Assembly (NCBI GenBank): GCA_947258375.1
Contig: CAMYIJ010000001.1
Location: 50,533-114,532, forward strand
Direction: 5' to 3'
DNA: 64,000 nucleotides
DNA from: an uncultured Acidimicrobiaceae bacterium
GTDB lineage: Bacteria > Actinomycetota > Acidimicrobiia > Spongiisociales > UBA5794
In this document: in pieces, positions 41,019 to 49,004 of the stretch
Position numbering within the stretch: position 1 is the first letter of the stretch
Layout: each line of letters opens with the position of its first letter
The notes under the pieces: generated by a model
What the model was told of the DNA's origin: nothing
The model's input: only the letters and a program-made list of their open reading frames with translations
Databases searched by the model: none
Program-made: the position numbers and the translations under genes

Positions 41019-41819
41019 TCAATCCGCGGGGCCGAGCACAAACGATCCGTAGCCGACGACGCGGTCGCGGGGACTGCCCGTGTCGCCCGAGTTGCCCAGT
41101 GCCAGCAATCGACAGTTCCACTTCCGTTTGCGGGCGACCAGGAGCGCAGCCTGGACGGCCGTGCGTCCGCATGCGTCTTCGGGGGCGAGGGATTCGGGGC
41201 GCAGGTCGACGATCGCCTCCGCCGTCGTATTGTCCCGCCGCCGGGCGGTCTCGTAGTCGAGGTAGTGCGACAGGTCCGAGCTGATCACACCAAGGACTCG
41301 GGGATCCTCGATCAACCCGTCAAGCACTTCTGCGGCGGCCTCGGCTGTGACCTCGCCGGTGGCCAGCGGCAGCACGGTGAACTCGCCGAGAGCGACCTGG
41401 AGGAACGGGAGCTGCACCTCGAGGCTGTGCTCGCGGGCGTGCGCTGCCGGCTCGGCGAGCACGACGGGGTGGACACCCGCCGTTGCGGCTAGCTTCGCAT
41501 TGACTTCGATGACACCCAACGGCGTTTCCAGCGCATCGACGCCGGGAGTGGCCAATCCGGTGAATCTCACGAAGTGGGAGGGGCCGAGAAGCACAACCCG
41601 GTTCGCGGATGGCGCTGTTCCCGCCAGCAGCCGATACGCGGCAGCCGCAATTGTCCCCGAGTAGATGTAGCCGGCGTGAGGAACAACGACCAAACGAGGC
41701 CGCACGTCGACCTCCGCAGGAGGTTCCGCAGCGAGGAATCCAGCCACGTCCTGCCTCAGCCGATTGGGGTTATCCGGGTAGAAGGTGCCGGCGACGGCCG
41801 CAGGTCGGGTTGTCCCCAT
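41019..41819 (-). CDS. amrB: AmmeMemoRadiSam system protein B (MEMO1 family)
   Basis: A 266-residue MEMO1-like protein: RPAAVAGTFYPDNPNRLRQD, VVPHAGYIYSGTIAAAAY, VVLLGPSHFV, LEVQLPFLQVAL and VISSDLSHYLDYETARR. The His/Asp residues in PHAGY, PSHF and SDLSHY match the metal-centre positions of the dioxygenase-like fold. It is the expected partner of AmrS, but transcribed toward it with a VapBC pair between. A separate AMMECR1 gene was not seen. Confidence 0.9.
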   Translation of the reverse strand: MGTTRPAAVAGTFYPDNPNRLRQDVAGFLAAEPPAEVDVRPRLVVVPHAGYIYSGTIAAAAYRLLAGTAPSANRVVLLGPSHFVRFTGLATPGVDALETPLGVIEVNAKLAATAGVHPVVLAEPAAHAREHSLEVQLPFLQVALGEFTVLPLATGEVTAEAAAEVLDGLIEDPRVLGVISSDLSHYLDYETARRRDNTTAEAIVDLRPESLAPEDACGRTAVQAALLVARKRKWNCRLLALGNSGDTGSPRDRVVGYGSFVLGPAD

Positions 41820-41844
41820 ACTGCGAACAGTATCCCGGATTCCC

Positions 41845-41865
41845 GGGAACCGTGCTGCGGTTCCC
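41845..41865. promoter_or_regulatory. Inverted repeat between divergent amrB and lipoprotein genes
   Basis: GGGAACCG-TGCTG-CGGTTCCC, a perfect 8-bp repeat, 26 bp upstream of amrB and 65 bp upstream of the lipoprotein ATG. It could be an operator or a leader hairpin; the context cannot decide. Confidence 0.4.
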
Positions 41866-41929
41866 TGGCGTCAGACTGGGGAAATCGGGAATCCGCCCGA
41901 CCCAACACCATCCCCAAGAGGTCTTCACG

Positions 41930-42502
41930 ATGAAACTGCCCCTCCGTATGAGCCTGGTGCTCATGCTTGCCGTCCTCGCCCTAGTGGCCGCCGCCTGCGG
42001 CACCAGCGACGAGCAACCCGCCCCGACCGCACCGATAGGCGCCTCGGGTGAGCCCAGTGCCTTGCCGATCAACCCCAATCCCGACGACACCCCGGCCACC
42101 GCCGGCGCCTGTGTCGAAGGGGAGCCCGACTGCAACGACACCCTTGCCATCGGCGAAGAGCCGCAGGACCTGCCGCCACCCGGCGACGATGTTGCCCCGA
42201 CCGGAATGCCGGTCGACGGCGGCCTCACCGTTGGCGACGCGGTGAAGGTGAGCCGGGCGGGCCCCATCGCCGTGACGGGATACCTCTTCATCGACGACGA
42301 CGGCGCCCGGCTGTGCGAGGTCCTGGCTGAGTCCTTCCCGCCGCAATGCGGCGGAGTCTTCGTGCCCATCGAGGGCTTCGAGGAGATACTCAGCGTTCCG
42401 CTCAGCGATTCCCAGGGCATCAGCTGGACCGACCAGCACGTTTCGTTCCTCGGCGAGTTTGCCGACGGCACGTTCATCGTCAACGCCACAGTCGCCGAAT
42501 AG
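41930..42502 (+). CDS. Secreted lipoprotein of unknown function
   Basis: A 190-residue protein from ATG 41930 (AAGAGG upstream). Lipoprotein signal with LVAAAC lipobox near residue 21, then a long Pro/Asp/Glu-rich linker with two Cys (GACVEGEPDCND). The C-terminal beta-domain (about 100-190) reads VSRAGPIAVTGYLFIDDDGA, then RLCEVLAESFPPQCGG, with two Cys probably forming a disulfide. No named family recognised. It is divergent from amrB. Confidence 0.75.
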   Translation: MKLPLRMSLVLMLAVLALVAAACGTSDEQPAPTAPIGASGEPSALPINPNPDDTPATAGACVEGEPDCNDTLAIGEEPQDLPPPGDDVAPTGMPVDGGLTVGDAVKVSRAGPIAVTGYLFIDDDGARLCEVLAESFPPQCGGVFVPIEGFEEILSVPLSDSQGISWTDQHVSFLGEFADGTFIVNATVAE

Positions 42503-42566
42503 CGGTAGCCACTCTCTATCTTCGCCCGCGCCGCGGTACGGTGCGGGCGAAGTCGCGGGAGGTGCA

Positions 42567-42945
42567 TTGATCACTCACATCGAGACCGTCGCCGTGTATG
42601 TGTCGGATCAGGAGCGGGCTGTGCGGTTCTACGTCGATCAGCTTGGATTCGAGCTGCGCAAGGACGCGACGATGGGGACGGCCGTAGGTGGACCGCGCTG
42701 GATCGAGGTCGCTCCGGCCGGTGCGCGAACCGTGCTGGTCCTCTTCACCCCTCCGGGGGATGGAGGACCGGGTCGGGGCCGGCTCGGGGATGGTGTTTCT
42801 CTGTGACGACATCCACGCCACGGTTGCCGAGCTACAGAGTCGCGGTGTCGAGTTCGCTCAGGAGCCGATGATGCTGCCATCCGGTTGGTGGGCATCGTTC
42901 AATGACCCCGATGGCAATCAACTTGGTCTCAGCCAACGGGATTGA
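42567..42945 (+). pseudogene. VOC/glyoxalase-family gene split by one extra G
   Basis: Start TTG 42567 (GGGAGG upstream). The first frame reads ITHIETVAVYVSDQERAVRF through VLVLFTPPG, a VOC domain half; the continuing homology (MEDRVGAGSGMVFLCDDIHA, then FNDPDGNQLGLSQ) is in another frame. The switch falls in the G-run 42755-42759: four Gs instead of five would restore one 125-residue VOC protein. It is either a real frameshift or a homopolymer error. Confidence 0.75.
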
Positions 42946-42957
42946 GGTGGTCCTCAT

Positions 42958-43356
42958 TCAACCCGGTGTTGTCGAGATGACCACAAAGGTGCCGGTGCCG
43001 GTCGCCACCAGCGTGCCGGCTCCGTCATGAATTCGCGCCTCGAGGTGGACGATCTTGCGGCCTGGTTTGACCACTTGAGCTGCGGCCTCCAGTTGCCCTC
43101 CGGCGACAGGGCGCAGGAAGCGCAGCTGGACCTCGACGGAGGCACACAGCTGACCCTCGTCGAGCACCGACAGAGTTGCTTTGCCCATCGCCGTGTCGAC
43201 CATGGTGAACAGGACGCCCCCGTGAACCACCCCGTTGGGGTTCAGGAGATCGGGGGAGACTTCGACGCGGGCAACGGCATGCCCGGGCTCGCCGTCCTCG
43301 ATGTCCATGCCCAGGAAACGGCGCAACGGGAACTGGGCACGATCGTCGAGGTCCAT
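42958..43356 (-). CDS. PaaI-type hotdog thioesterase
   Basis: A 132-residue hotdog-fold protein from ATG 43356. The motif LNPNGVVHGGVLFTMVDTAM carries the His-Gly-Gly and acidic residue of the PaaI/4HBT active site. Strand pattern to the end (SVEVQLRFLRPVAGGQLEAA) fits the family. It probably hydrolyses an acyl- or aryl-CoA. Monocistronic, convergent with the VOC gene. Confidence 0.85.
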   Translation of the reverse strand: MDLDDRAQFPLRRFLGMDIEDGEPGHAVARVEVSPDLLNPNGVVHGGVLFTMVDTAMGKATLSVLDEGQLCASVEVQLRFLRPVAGGQLEAAAQVVKPGRKIVHLEARIHDGAGTLVATGTGTFVVISTTPG

Positions 43357-43418
43357 GGGCGTCGACCGTAGCAATGCCGGCGCCGCCTTCCCAGCGGCGG
43401 AGGACTGGTCCGCGCGCT

Positions 43419-44171
43419 CTATCGGGCGGACCCGAGCCAACCGTAGTGTTCCAGGCCTTCGCGAATCCCGGCCGCGAAGGCAGCCGCGGCGCGGTATGCC
43501 CCGGCCGGTGCCCACGTGAGGAGCTCAGCGCTCGCATTGCCGACCACTATGGACCGCAAGCCGAGCTCGGGTCGCATCATGTCCAGGTCGTTGCCCGTGT
43601 CGCCTGCCGTAACGATGTTCTCCGACCTGATACTCAGCGTATCCGCGAGATGTCGGACCGCCGCTCCCTTGCCTGCGCGGGACGGAAGGAGATCGAGGAA
43701 GCGCCCTGACGAATATACGATCTTCACATCGAGGCCGGCGGCGGCAAGCTTGGCGCGGATCTCCGCGATTTGGCTATCGGCGGCGGACTCGAGGTAGTAG
43801 CTGGCCTTGAAGGCCGACTGCCACTCCTCTGGCTGCGACACAATGTCGGCCACATCGGCCATCGCAGCCTCGACTCGCCCTTTGTCCCAGGAAACGGCGA
43901 TCTTGCGTCTCCAGGATTCGTCACATTCGTAGCCGTCGTCCTGCAGGTGCCATATCTCTGTCCCCACCATGGCCACACAGGCCGCGGCGCGACGGCTCGT
44001 GCCGACCTCTCGGTAGAAGCCCTCGATGGAGGCCAGGTGACGGCCGGTCGAGAACACGACCAGAATGCCGGCATCGTCCATTTCGCGCCACAGCTGCTCC
44101 ATAGCCTGCTCGTCACCGATGAAGGTGCCGTCGAGGTCGGTGGCAAGCATCTTCTGTGGGTTCATAGTCAT
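43419..44171 (-). CDS. HAD hydrolase, sucrose-6-phosphate phosphatase-like
   Basis: A 250-residue Cof/SPP-type HAD protein: ATDLDGTFIGDEQAMEQLWR (motif I DxDGT), VVFSTGRHLASIEGF (motif II), MVGTEIWH, SRAGKGAAVRHLA (Lys, motif III) and TAGDTGNDLDMM (motif IV). The MVGTEIW segment and neighbours point to sucrose-6-phosphate phosphatase. It would complete sucrose synthesis with the sucrose-phosphate synthase-like enzyme 2 kb away. ATG 44171 follows GGAG. Divergent from the GH100 gene. Confidence 0.83.
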   Translation of the reverse strand: MTMNPQKMLATDLDGTFIGDEQAMEQLWREMDDAGILVVFSTGRHLASIEGFYREVGTSRRAAACVAMVGTEIWHLQDDGYECDESWRRKIAVSWDKGRVEAAMADVADIVSQPEEWQSAFKASYYLESAADSQIAEIRAKLAAAGLDVKIVYSSGRFLDLLPSRAGKGAAVRHLADTLSIRSENIVTAGDTGNDLDMMRPELGLRSIVVGNASAELLTWAPAGAYRAAAAFAAGIREGLEHYGWLGSAR

Positions 44172-44307
44172 CGCGTCTCCGGGAATAGAACCCTATCGCT
44201 TGGTTGTGGCTGACCGATGACTACGAAAGGGGCGGCGCTGCCCCGGCGCGGTTCTTGTAAGTCCGGGCCGGCGGCGGCAGTCTTCCGTAGGACCCAGGAG
44301 TGAAACC

Positions 44308-46071
44308 ATGACATCGTATGCAGCGGATCAGGGCTCGCCGCGCCACATTCTGGCAATTGATACCGACGCGCTGGGCGTGACCGAAGAGGCCTGGATGCGG
44401 TTCGGAGACAGGCTGGCGACAATCCGGCTGGCGACGGTGCTCGTATACGTCGGAGAACCCGCCTTCGCCGGGCTACCGGAACCAGATTATTTGATCGATG
44501 TCGCCGGCGAGTCGATCTCACGGCTGCCGGCCGGCGAGACTATCGACGAATGGCCGCAGCCGGGCCGTCCGACTGGAATTGCCCTGGCCCTGGCGCATCT
44601 CGCCGAGGGGCTGCTGGTTCCGATGTCCGAGGTGTACGCCGTCCTTGGTGCAAACAGAACGATTCCTAGTGAGCTCGAGCGCGTCGTGGTTGTGGGCGAC
44701 GGCCCGGTTCCCGACCACGCCGTCCGCGCGGCCGCCCCGGACGAGGATGCCGTGATCGCGGCGTTGGAGGAGACCCAGCTCTTCGGGCGGGCAACCGCGA
44801 CCGCACCCGATATTTGCGATACGGCGTTCGACGCCGCTCTCGATACCCTTCGCAGAAACGTCACCCCCATCGGTTTCAGCGCGGCATCGCTGGCAGACAA
44901 CCCGCTGAACGCTCACGATGCGAATTACGCCAGCGTATGGGCGCGGGACGGTGTTATCACGGGTCTTTGGACGCTGTGCTTGGATGACCCGCAATTCATC
45001 GATGCGTTCCGGAACACGATCCGAGTTCTGGCAAGGCACCAGGCACCGTCCGGTCAGATCCCGTCGAATGTGCGTATCGCTGAAGAGCAGCCGGACTACT
45101 CGGGCATCGGCGGTATCGCCAGCATCGACTCCGTAATCTGGTTCGTGATCGGCGCCGTCCGGCTTGCGTTCCACACCCGGGACCGTGAGTTTGCCGAGGA
45201 GATCTCGGGGCCGGTCGAGCGAGCCATGAGCTGGCTGGCGGCCCACGACGCCAACAACGACGCACTCCTCGAAATCCCGGAATCGTCGGATTGGATGGAC
45301 ATCTTCCCGCGTTCCTACAACGTGCTGTATGACGAGGTGCTGTGGTGGCAGGCTTGTCTCGATACGGCTTCATTGCTCGATGGGCTTGGTCGCGACGGCG
45401 CCTCGTGGCGGAGCAACGCAGGAGCGGTGCGCAAGGCGATCCTTGATCAGTTCTGGCCGAGTGGCGAACAGCTGATGGAGATCGCCGGAACACAATCCGG
45501 TCGGTTCTCCCCTGGTGAGGCCTACTACCTCCTCTCCCAGATCACCCCATTCGACTACGGATGGCGCTGTGACGTCTACGCCAACCTGCTTGCCGGGCTG
45601 TCCGGTTTGCTGGATGAGCGGAAGCTCGACCGGCTTTTCACGTTCCTCTGGGGTGTGGGCGTCAACAGCCCGCTGCCGGTCGCGTGTCTCTACCCGCCGA
45701 TCACGTCGGGGGCCGATGACTGGAAGGACTACTTCCTGGTCAACTTCCTCAACATTCCGGATCACTACCACAACGGCGGGATCTGGCCGTTCATAGGTGG
45801 GCTCTGGGTGCGGTTTCTCTTCGAGATCGGCCGTGTCGAACTGGCTCATCGAGAGCTTGCCGACCTGGCGGAAGCCTGTCGGCGCGGCCTGTATGGCGAA
45901 TGGGAGTTCAACGAGTGGCTCCACGGCCGAACGGGCCGGCCGATGGGCAAGGCCCATCAGGCGTGGAGCGCCGCGTCGTACGTGCATGCCTACTCGGTGC
46001 TCCATCGGGAGGCAGAGCCGAAGGTCTTTCCGGCTTTGGATCCGAACGCGTTGGCGGCGGTAACCGCCTAG
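44308..46071 (+). CDS. GH100-like (neutral invertase family) protein with degenerate HAD-like N-terminus
   Basis: A 587-residue protein from ATG 44308 (AGGAG, 8-base spacing). Residues about 175-575 are an (alpha/alpha)6 barrel: YASVWARDGVITGLWTLCLD (the ARDG motif), SIDSVIWFVIGAVRL, ESSDWMDIFPRSYNVLYDEV and YHNGGIWPFIGGLWV, fitting GH100 alkaline/neutral invertases. Residues 5-170 resemble an SPP-like HAD fold without its catalytic residues: ILAIDTDALG, VLVYVGEP in place of xTGR, LPEPDYLIDVAGESI, and VVVVGDGPVPDHA in place of GDxxND. Probably splits sucrose made by the flanking enzymes. Confidence 0.8.
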   Translation: MTSYAADQGSPRHILAIDTDALGVTEEAWMRFGDRLATIRLATVLVYVGEPAFAGLPEPDYLIDVAGESISRLPAGETIDEWPQPGRPTGIALALAHLAEGLLVPMSEVYAVLGANRTIPSELERVVVVGDGPVPDHAVRAAAPDEDAVIAALEETQLFGRATATAPDICDTAFDAALDTLRRNVTPIGFSAASLADNPLNAHDANYASVWARDGVITGLWTLCLDDPQFIDAFRNTIRVLARHQAPSGQIPSNVRIAEEQPDYSGIGGIASIDSVIWFVIGAVRLAFHTRDREFAEEISGPVERAMSWLAAHDANNDALLEIPESSDWMDIFPRSYNVLYDEVLWWQACLDTASLLDGLGRDGASWRSNAGAVRKAILDQFWPSGEQLMEIAGTQSGRFSPGEAYYLLSQITPFDYGWRCDVYANLLAGLSGLLDERKLDRLFTFLWGVGVNSPLPVACLYPPITSGADDWKDYFLVNFLNIPDHYHNGGIWPFIGGLWVRFLFEIGRVELAHRELADLAEACRRGLYGEWEFNEWLHGRTGRPMGKAHQAWSAASYVHAYSVLHREAEPKVFPALDPNALAAVTA

Positions 46072-47363
46072 ATCGTGATATCGACGCCTGCCTGGTCGCG
46101 GGAGGTCCGTGCCCGCTCGAACGTTCCCAGCGTCCGCCGGGCAATGCTGCGCCAACCGAACATACGCCGAGCGAACCGGGCGCCGGCGATCGAAAGACGC
46201 TCCCGGAGCTGGGGGTAGCGCAGCGGCATGGAGAGCATCACGGCATATTCCCGGGGCCGCTTGGGATCGGCGAACAGCGCATGGGAGCCGAAGTCGAACA
46301 TCTCCTCGAGGCCGCCGTGGACCGTTACGACGCACGGCGTACCGCACGCCATCGCCTCGACCGCGGTCATCCCGAAGGGCTCATATCGTGAAGGCAGGGC
46401 GAATACCGGCGCGGCACGGTAGTGGTCGACCATCTCCTCCTCGGCGACGTAGCCGAGCCAGGTCACGTGTTCGGCAACTCCCAATTCGCTGGCAAGCGCC
46501 TGCCACTTCTCGACTTTGCGCCGGTCGGCCTGTGAGTTTGCTCCGACCGCGAGTTGGAGGCGAGCGTCCCGCACGACCTCCCGCAACTCGGGGAGCGCGC
46601 TGATGAGCAGGTCATATCCCTTGTTGGCCGCGGCGCGTCCGACGGTGTAGATGTCGTTCTTGCGGAATCGGAGACGCCGCCGCAGTCCGTGAGTCTGGGC
46701 TTGTGTGATCGGCGTGAAGCGTCCCTCATCTATTCCGGGCGGAATCATCGTCACATGACTCTCGGGGACGTCGTAGTGCTGCGCCAGAATCTCGACCTGG
46801 TGGTGGGTCGTGGCGATGACGTGGTCGCAGCGACGATACGTCAAGAACTCCTTGCGTATCCGCTCCTCGAATCGGTAGTTGGATTCGACTTGCTGTGCGT
46901 CGCCCGCCATATCCTGGCGCTTCCATGACCCCAGCGAGTGCGGCGTATGCACATGGGTGATGCCGAGCTCCTCGGCGATTTGTTGGCCCGCAAAGCCGGC
47001 ATCCCAGTAGTGGCTGCTGACGAAGTCGTAGCGGAGTTGCCGTTCACCGAGCAGATCTTGGAAATGACGGGTGAACTCGTCGAGGTGGTCGTGCATGTCC
47101 TCTTTGCGAATGAACTCCGATCCACCGAATGGGATCCGCCACACGCGAAGATTGGTGCCCATTTCGTCGATCTCGGCCTGATTCTCGAATTGCCGGGTGA
47201 CAATGTCGACCGTGTATCCGAGGTCGCGGAACTGTTTGGCCAGCTCGAGGACGAAGACAACCTGCCCGCCCGTGTCGGGGAGCCCGAGTTCGGGTTCGGC
47301 ACCGACGTATCCGTGGAGGGAGAGCATCAGGATTCGCGACGAGGTCGGCAAGGGTGTGGTCAC
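46068..47363 (-). CDS. GT4 glycosyltransferase, sucrose-phosphate synthase-like
   Basis: A 431-residue GT-B enzyme. N-terminal GYVGAEPELGLPDTGGQVVF and the VDIVTRQFENQ / FIRKEDMHDHLDEFTRHF segments match the sucrose-phosphate/sucrose synthase branch of GT4. The C-terminal donor domain has YTVGRAAANKGYDLLI and LPSRYEPFGMTAVEAMACGT (the E-x7-E motif). It should transfer glucose from a nucleotide sugar to fructose-6-phosphate. The adjacent phosphatase supports this. GTG start 47363. Its stop overlaps the invertase stop by 4 bp (convergent). Confidence 0.83.
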   Translation of the reverse strand: MTTPLPTSSRILMLSLHGYVGAEPELGLPDTGGQVVFVLELAKQFRDLGYTVDIVTRQFENQAEIDEMGTNLRVWRIPFGGSEFIRKEDMHDHLDEFTRHFQDLLGERQLRYDFVSSHYWDAGFAGQQIAEELGITHVHTPHSLGSWKRQDMAGDAQQVESNYRFEERIRKEFLTYRRCDHVIATTHHQVEILAQHYDVPESHVTMIPPGIDEGRFTPITQAQTHGLRRRLRFRKNDIYTVGRAAANKGYDLLISALPELREVVRDARLQLAVGANSQADRRKVEKWQALASELGVAEHVTWLGYVAEEEMVDHYRAAPVFALPSRYEPFGMTAVEAMACGTPCVVTVHGGLEEMFDFGSHALFADPKRPREYAVMLSMPLRYPQLRERLSIAGARFARRMFGWRSIARRTLGTFERARTSRDQAGVDITI

Positions 47364-47571
47364 AGCGTTCTCTTCCGTTCAACCGGTTTCGAGCCTTCTC
47401 CTGTCCGGTTCGTCGCGACGTACCCTTCTCCGAGCCGCCGGCGAAGCCCGCGGCGGGCACGGAGCTCTGCTTCATGCTCCACCCTACCGGCTGCGAACCG
47501 GAGGCTTGACGAATCGTCAATCTGAGGCAACGGCCACCGAGGATGACAAGGCAGGAGGTCAATCGCGATTT

Positions 47572-47892
47572 CTAGGTTCCCAGGGCCCGGCTCAGCACAG
47601 AAAGCCGCTCCGGAACGGGCCAGTAGTAGATCCAGCGGCCCCGCTTCTCGCTGTCGACAAGGCCCGCGTCGCGCAGAACCTTGAGGTGGTGACTCACGGT
47701 CGGCTGGGAGACACCGAGATCGTCGACGAGGTCGCAGGCGGCACATGCTTCACCGGCGGCGGCGATGAGGCTGAACAGGCGAAGCCGGGTGGGGTCGGCG
47801 AGGACACCGAACCATTCGGCCAGGCTCTCCGCTTCCGGGCGAGCCAGGGGCTCATCGAGAATGGGCTGGCAGCATTCGACGACTTTCTGCAT
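47572..47892 (-). CDS. ArsR-family metalloregulator
   Basis: A 106-residue winged-helix repressor: FGVLADPTRLRLFSLIAAAG, then DDLGVSQPTVSHHLKVLRDA as the recognition helix. Candidate thiol ligands are the N-terminal VECCQP pair and GEACAACDLV in the alpha-3 region. It is the last gene of a unit with the permease 27 bp upstream. It probably represses that unit through the AT-rich palindrome before the permease. Metal or metalloid specificity (As(III) or similar) is inferred. Confidence 0.87.
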   Translation of the reverse strand: MQKVVECCQPILDEPLARPEAESLAEWFGVLADPTRLRLFSLIAAAGEACAACDLVDDLGVSQPTVSHHLKVLRDAGLVDSEKRGRWIYYWPVPERLSVLSRALGT

Positions 47893-47919
47893 GGTTCAAT
47901 CCTTCCACATGAGGCCGGC

Positions 47920-48912
47920 CTACAGGACGACCTGGGCAATCCAGCCCATCGCGAGCGCTCCCGCGAAGAGCAGGGCGACGACCAGGCCGACCACCCGTTT
48001 GCGGGCGATGACGAAGAGGCCGCTGATGGCGCCGATGCTGGTGCCGGCACCGGTGACCAGGAAGGCCATCGCCGGACCGGGGCCCATCCCGCCGTCCATC
48101 AGCGTTGCCACGAGAGGGAGGGATGCCTCCGTGTTGATGTAGGCCGGGATACCGAGAAGCGCTGCCAGCGGGACGGCGAAAGTCGAGCCGTCACCGAGGT
48201 AGTCGGTGAGCCAAGCGGTCGGGATGGCCTCGATGGCGAGATACCCGATGAAGGTGAAGCCGACGAAGAACACCAGCAGCTTGCGCCCGATCGTTCCCAG
48301 CTCGTGCAGCATCTCGTCGATCTTCCAGCGCCGGCGCAGGGTCGGCAATTCCGCCACGGAGGCGGTTCCAGGCCCGATGCTCGAGCCGGCGCCAATGGCG
48401 ACGGGGACCGGCTGGGCAACCGCGCAGGTCCCGGTCGAGCAGGTGTCGGCTTCCGGCTGCACCCGGGCCTGATCCTTCAGCCAGCCCGCCCTGTCGAGTA
48501 TCCCGGCGATGGCTCCGGACGCGATGCCGATCGCGATCGTGCCTACGAAGAAGATGAGGGCGAACGACCAGCCGAATAGACCCGCCGAGAAGACAAGCTC
48601 CGATGGGCTGGTCAGCGGTGAGGCCACCATGAATGCCACGAGGGGAGCCCACGGCGCGGCAGTTGCCAGCATTCCCAGCAGCACTGCGGTGGTTCCACAG
48701 GAACAAAACGGGGTGAGGGTTGCCACGAGCACGGCACCGATCACCGCGATCGAGCTGCGGCGCTGGAGCATCCTCGACGCTCGCCCGGTGCCGACGTAGA
48801 CGGACACGGCCGCGGCGGCGACGACTGAGAGTGCCAGGAACGGCCACACGTGGCGGAAGGTTGTGAACACATCTCCGAGCACCCGGCCCAGAAGGTCTAT
48901 CAGAGAATCCAT
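47920..48912 (-). CDS. ArsP/DUF318-type permease
   Basis: A 330-residue polytopic protein from ATG 48912 (an upstream in-frame start would include operator sequence). Eight or so helices. TPFCSCGTTAVLLGML near residue 70 is the Cys-Ser-Cys-Gly signature of the permease family that includes ArsP, and TEASLPLVATLMDGGMGPGP with LVTGAGTSIGAI form the second half. A central cytoplasmic loop has DTCSTGTCAV, a further Cys pair. Likely exports a thiol-reactive metalloid or organic form. Autogenously controlled with ArsR. Confidence 0.82.
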   Translation of the reverse strand: MDSLIDLLGRVLGDVFTTFRHVWPFLALSVVAAAAVSVYVGTGRASRMLQRRSSIAVIGAVLVATLTPFCSCGTTAVLLGMLATAAPWAPLVAFMVASPLTSPSELVFSAGLFGWSFALIFFVGTIAIGIASGAIAGILDRAGWLKDQARVQPEADTCSTGTCAVAQPVPVAIGAGSSIGPGTASVAELPTLRRRWKIDEMLHELGTIGRKLLVFFVGFTFIGYLAIEAIPTAWLTDYLGDGSTFAVPLAALLGIPAYINTEASLPLVATLMDGGMGPGPAMAFLVTGAGTSIGAISGLFVIARKRVVGLVVALLFAGALAMGWIAQVVL

Positions 48913-48927
48913 TAGGACTTGCCTCAC

Positions 48928-48947
48928 ATATCGATTGGTATCTATAT
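48928..48947. promoter_or_regulatory. AT-rich ArsR operator candidate
   Basis: ATATCGATTGGTATCTATAT forms an imperfect palindrome (ATATnGAT-n4-ATCnATAT) 16 bp upstream of the permease start, in an AT-rich island unlike the surrounding DNA. Its form and position are typical for ArsR/SmtB operators. Confidence 0.7.
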
Positions 48948-49004
48948 ATGATGATAATGGCACTCATATAGATCACTGTCAATACATAGCTCGAGTAGCT
49001 CTCG

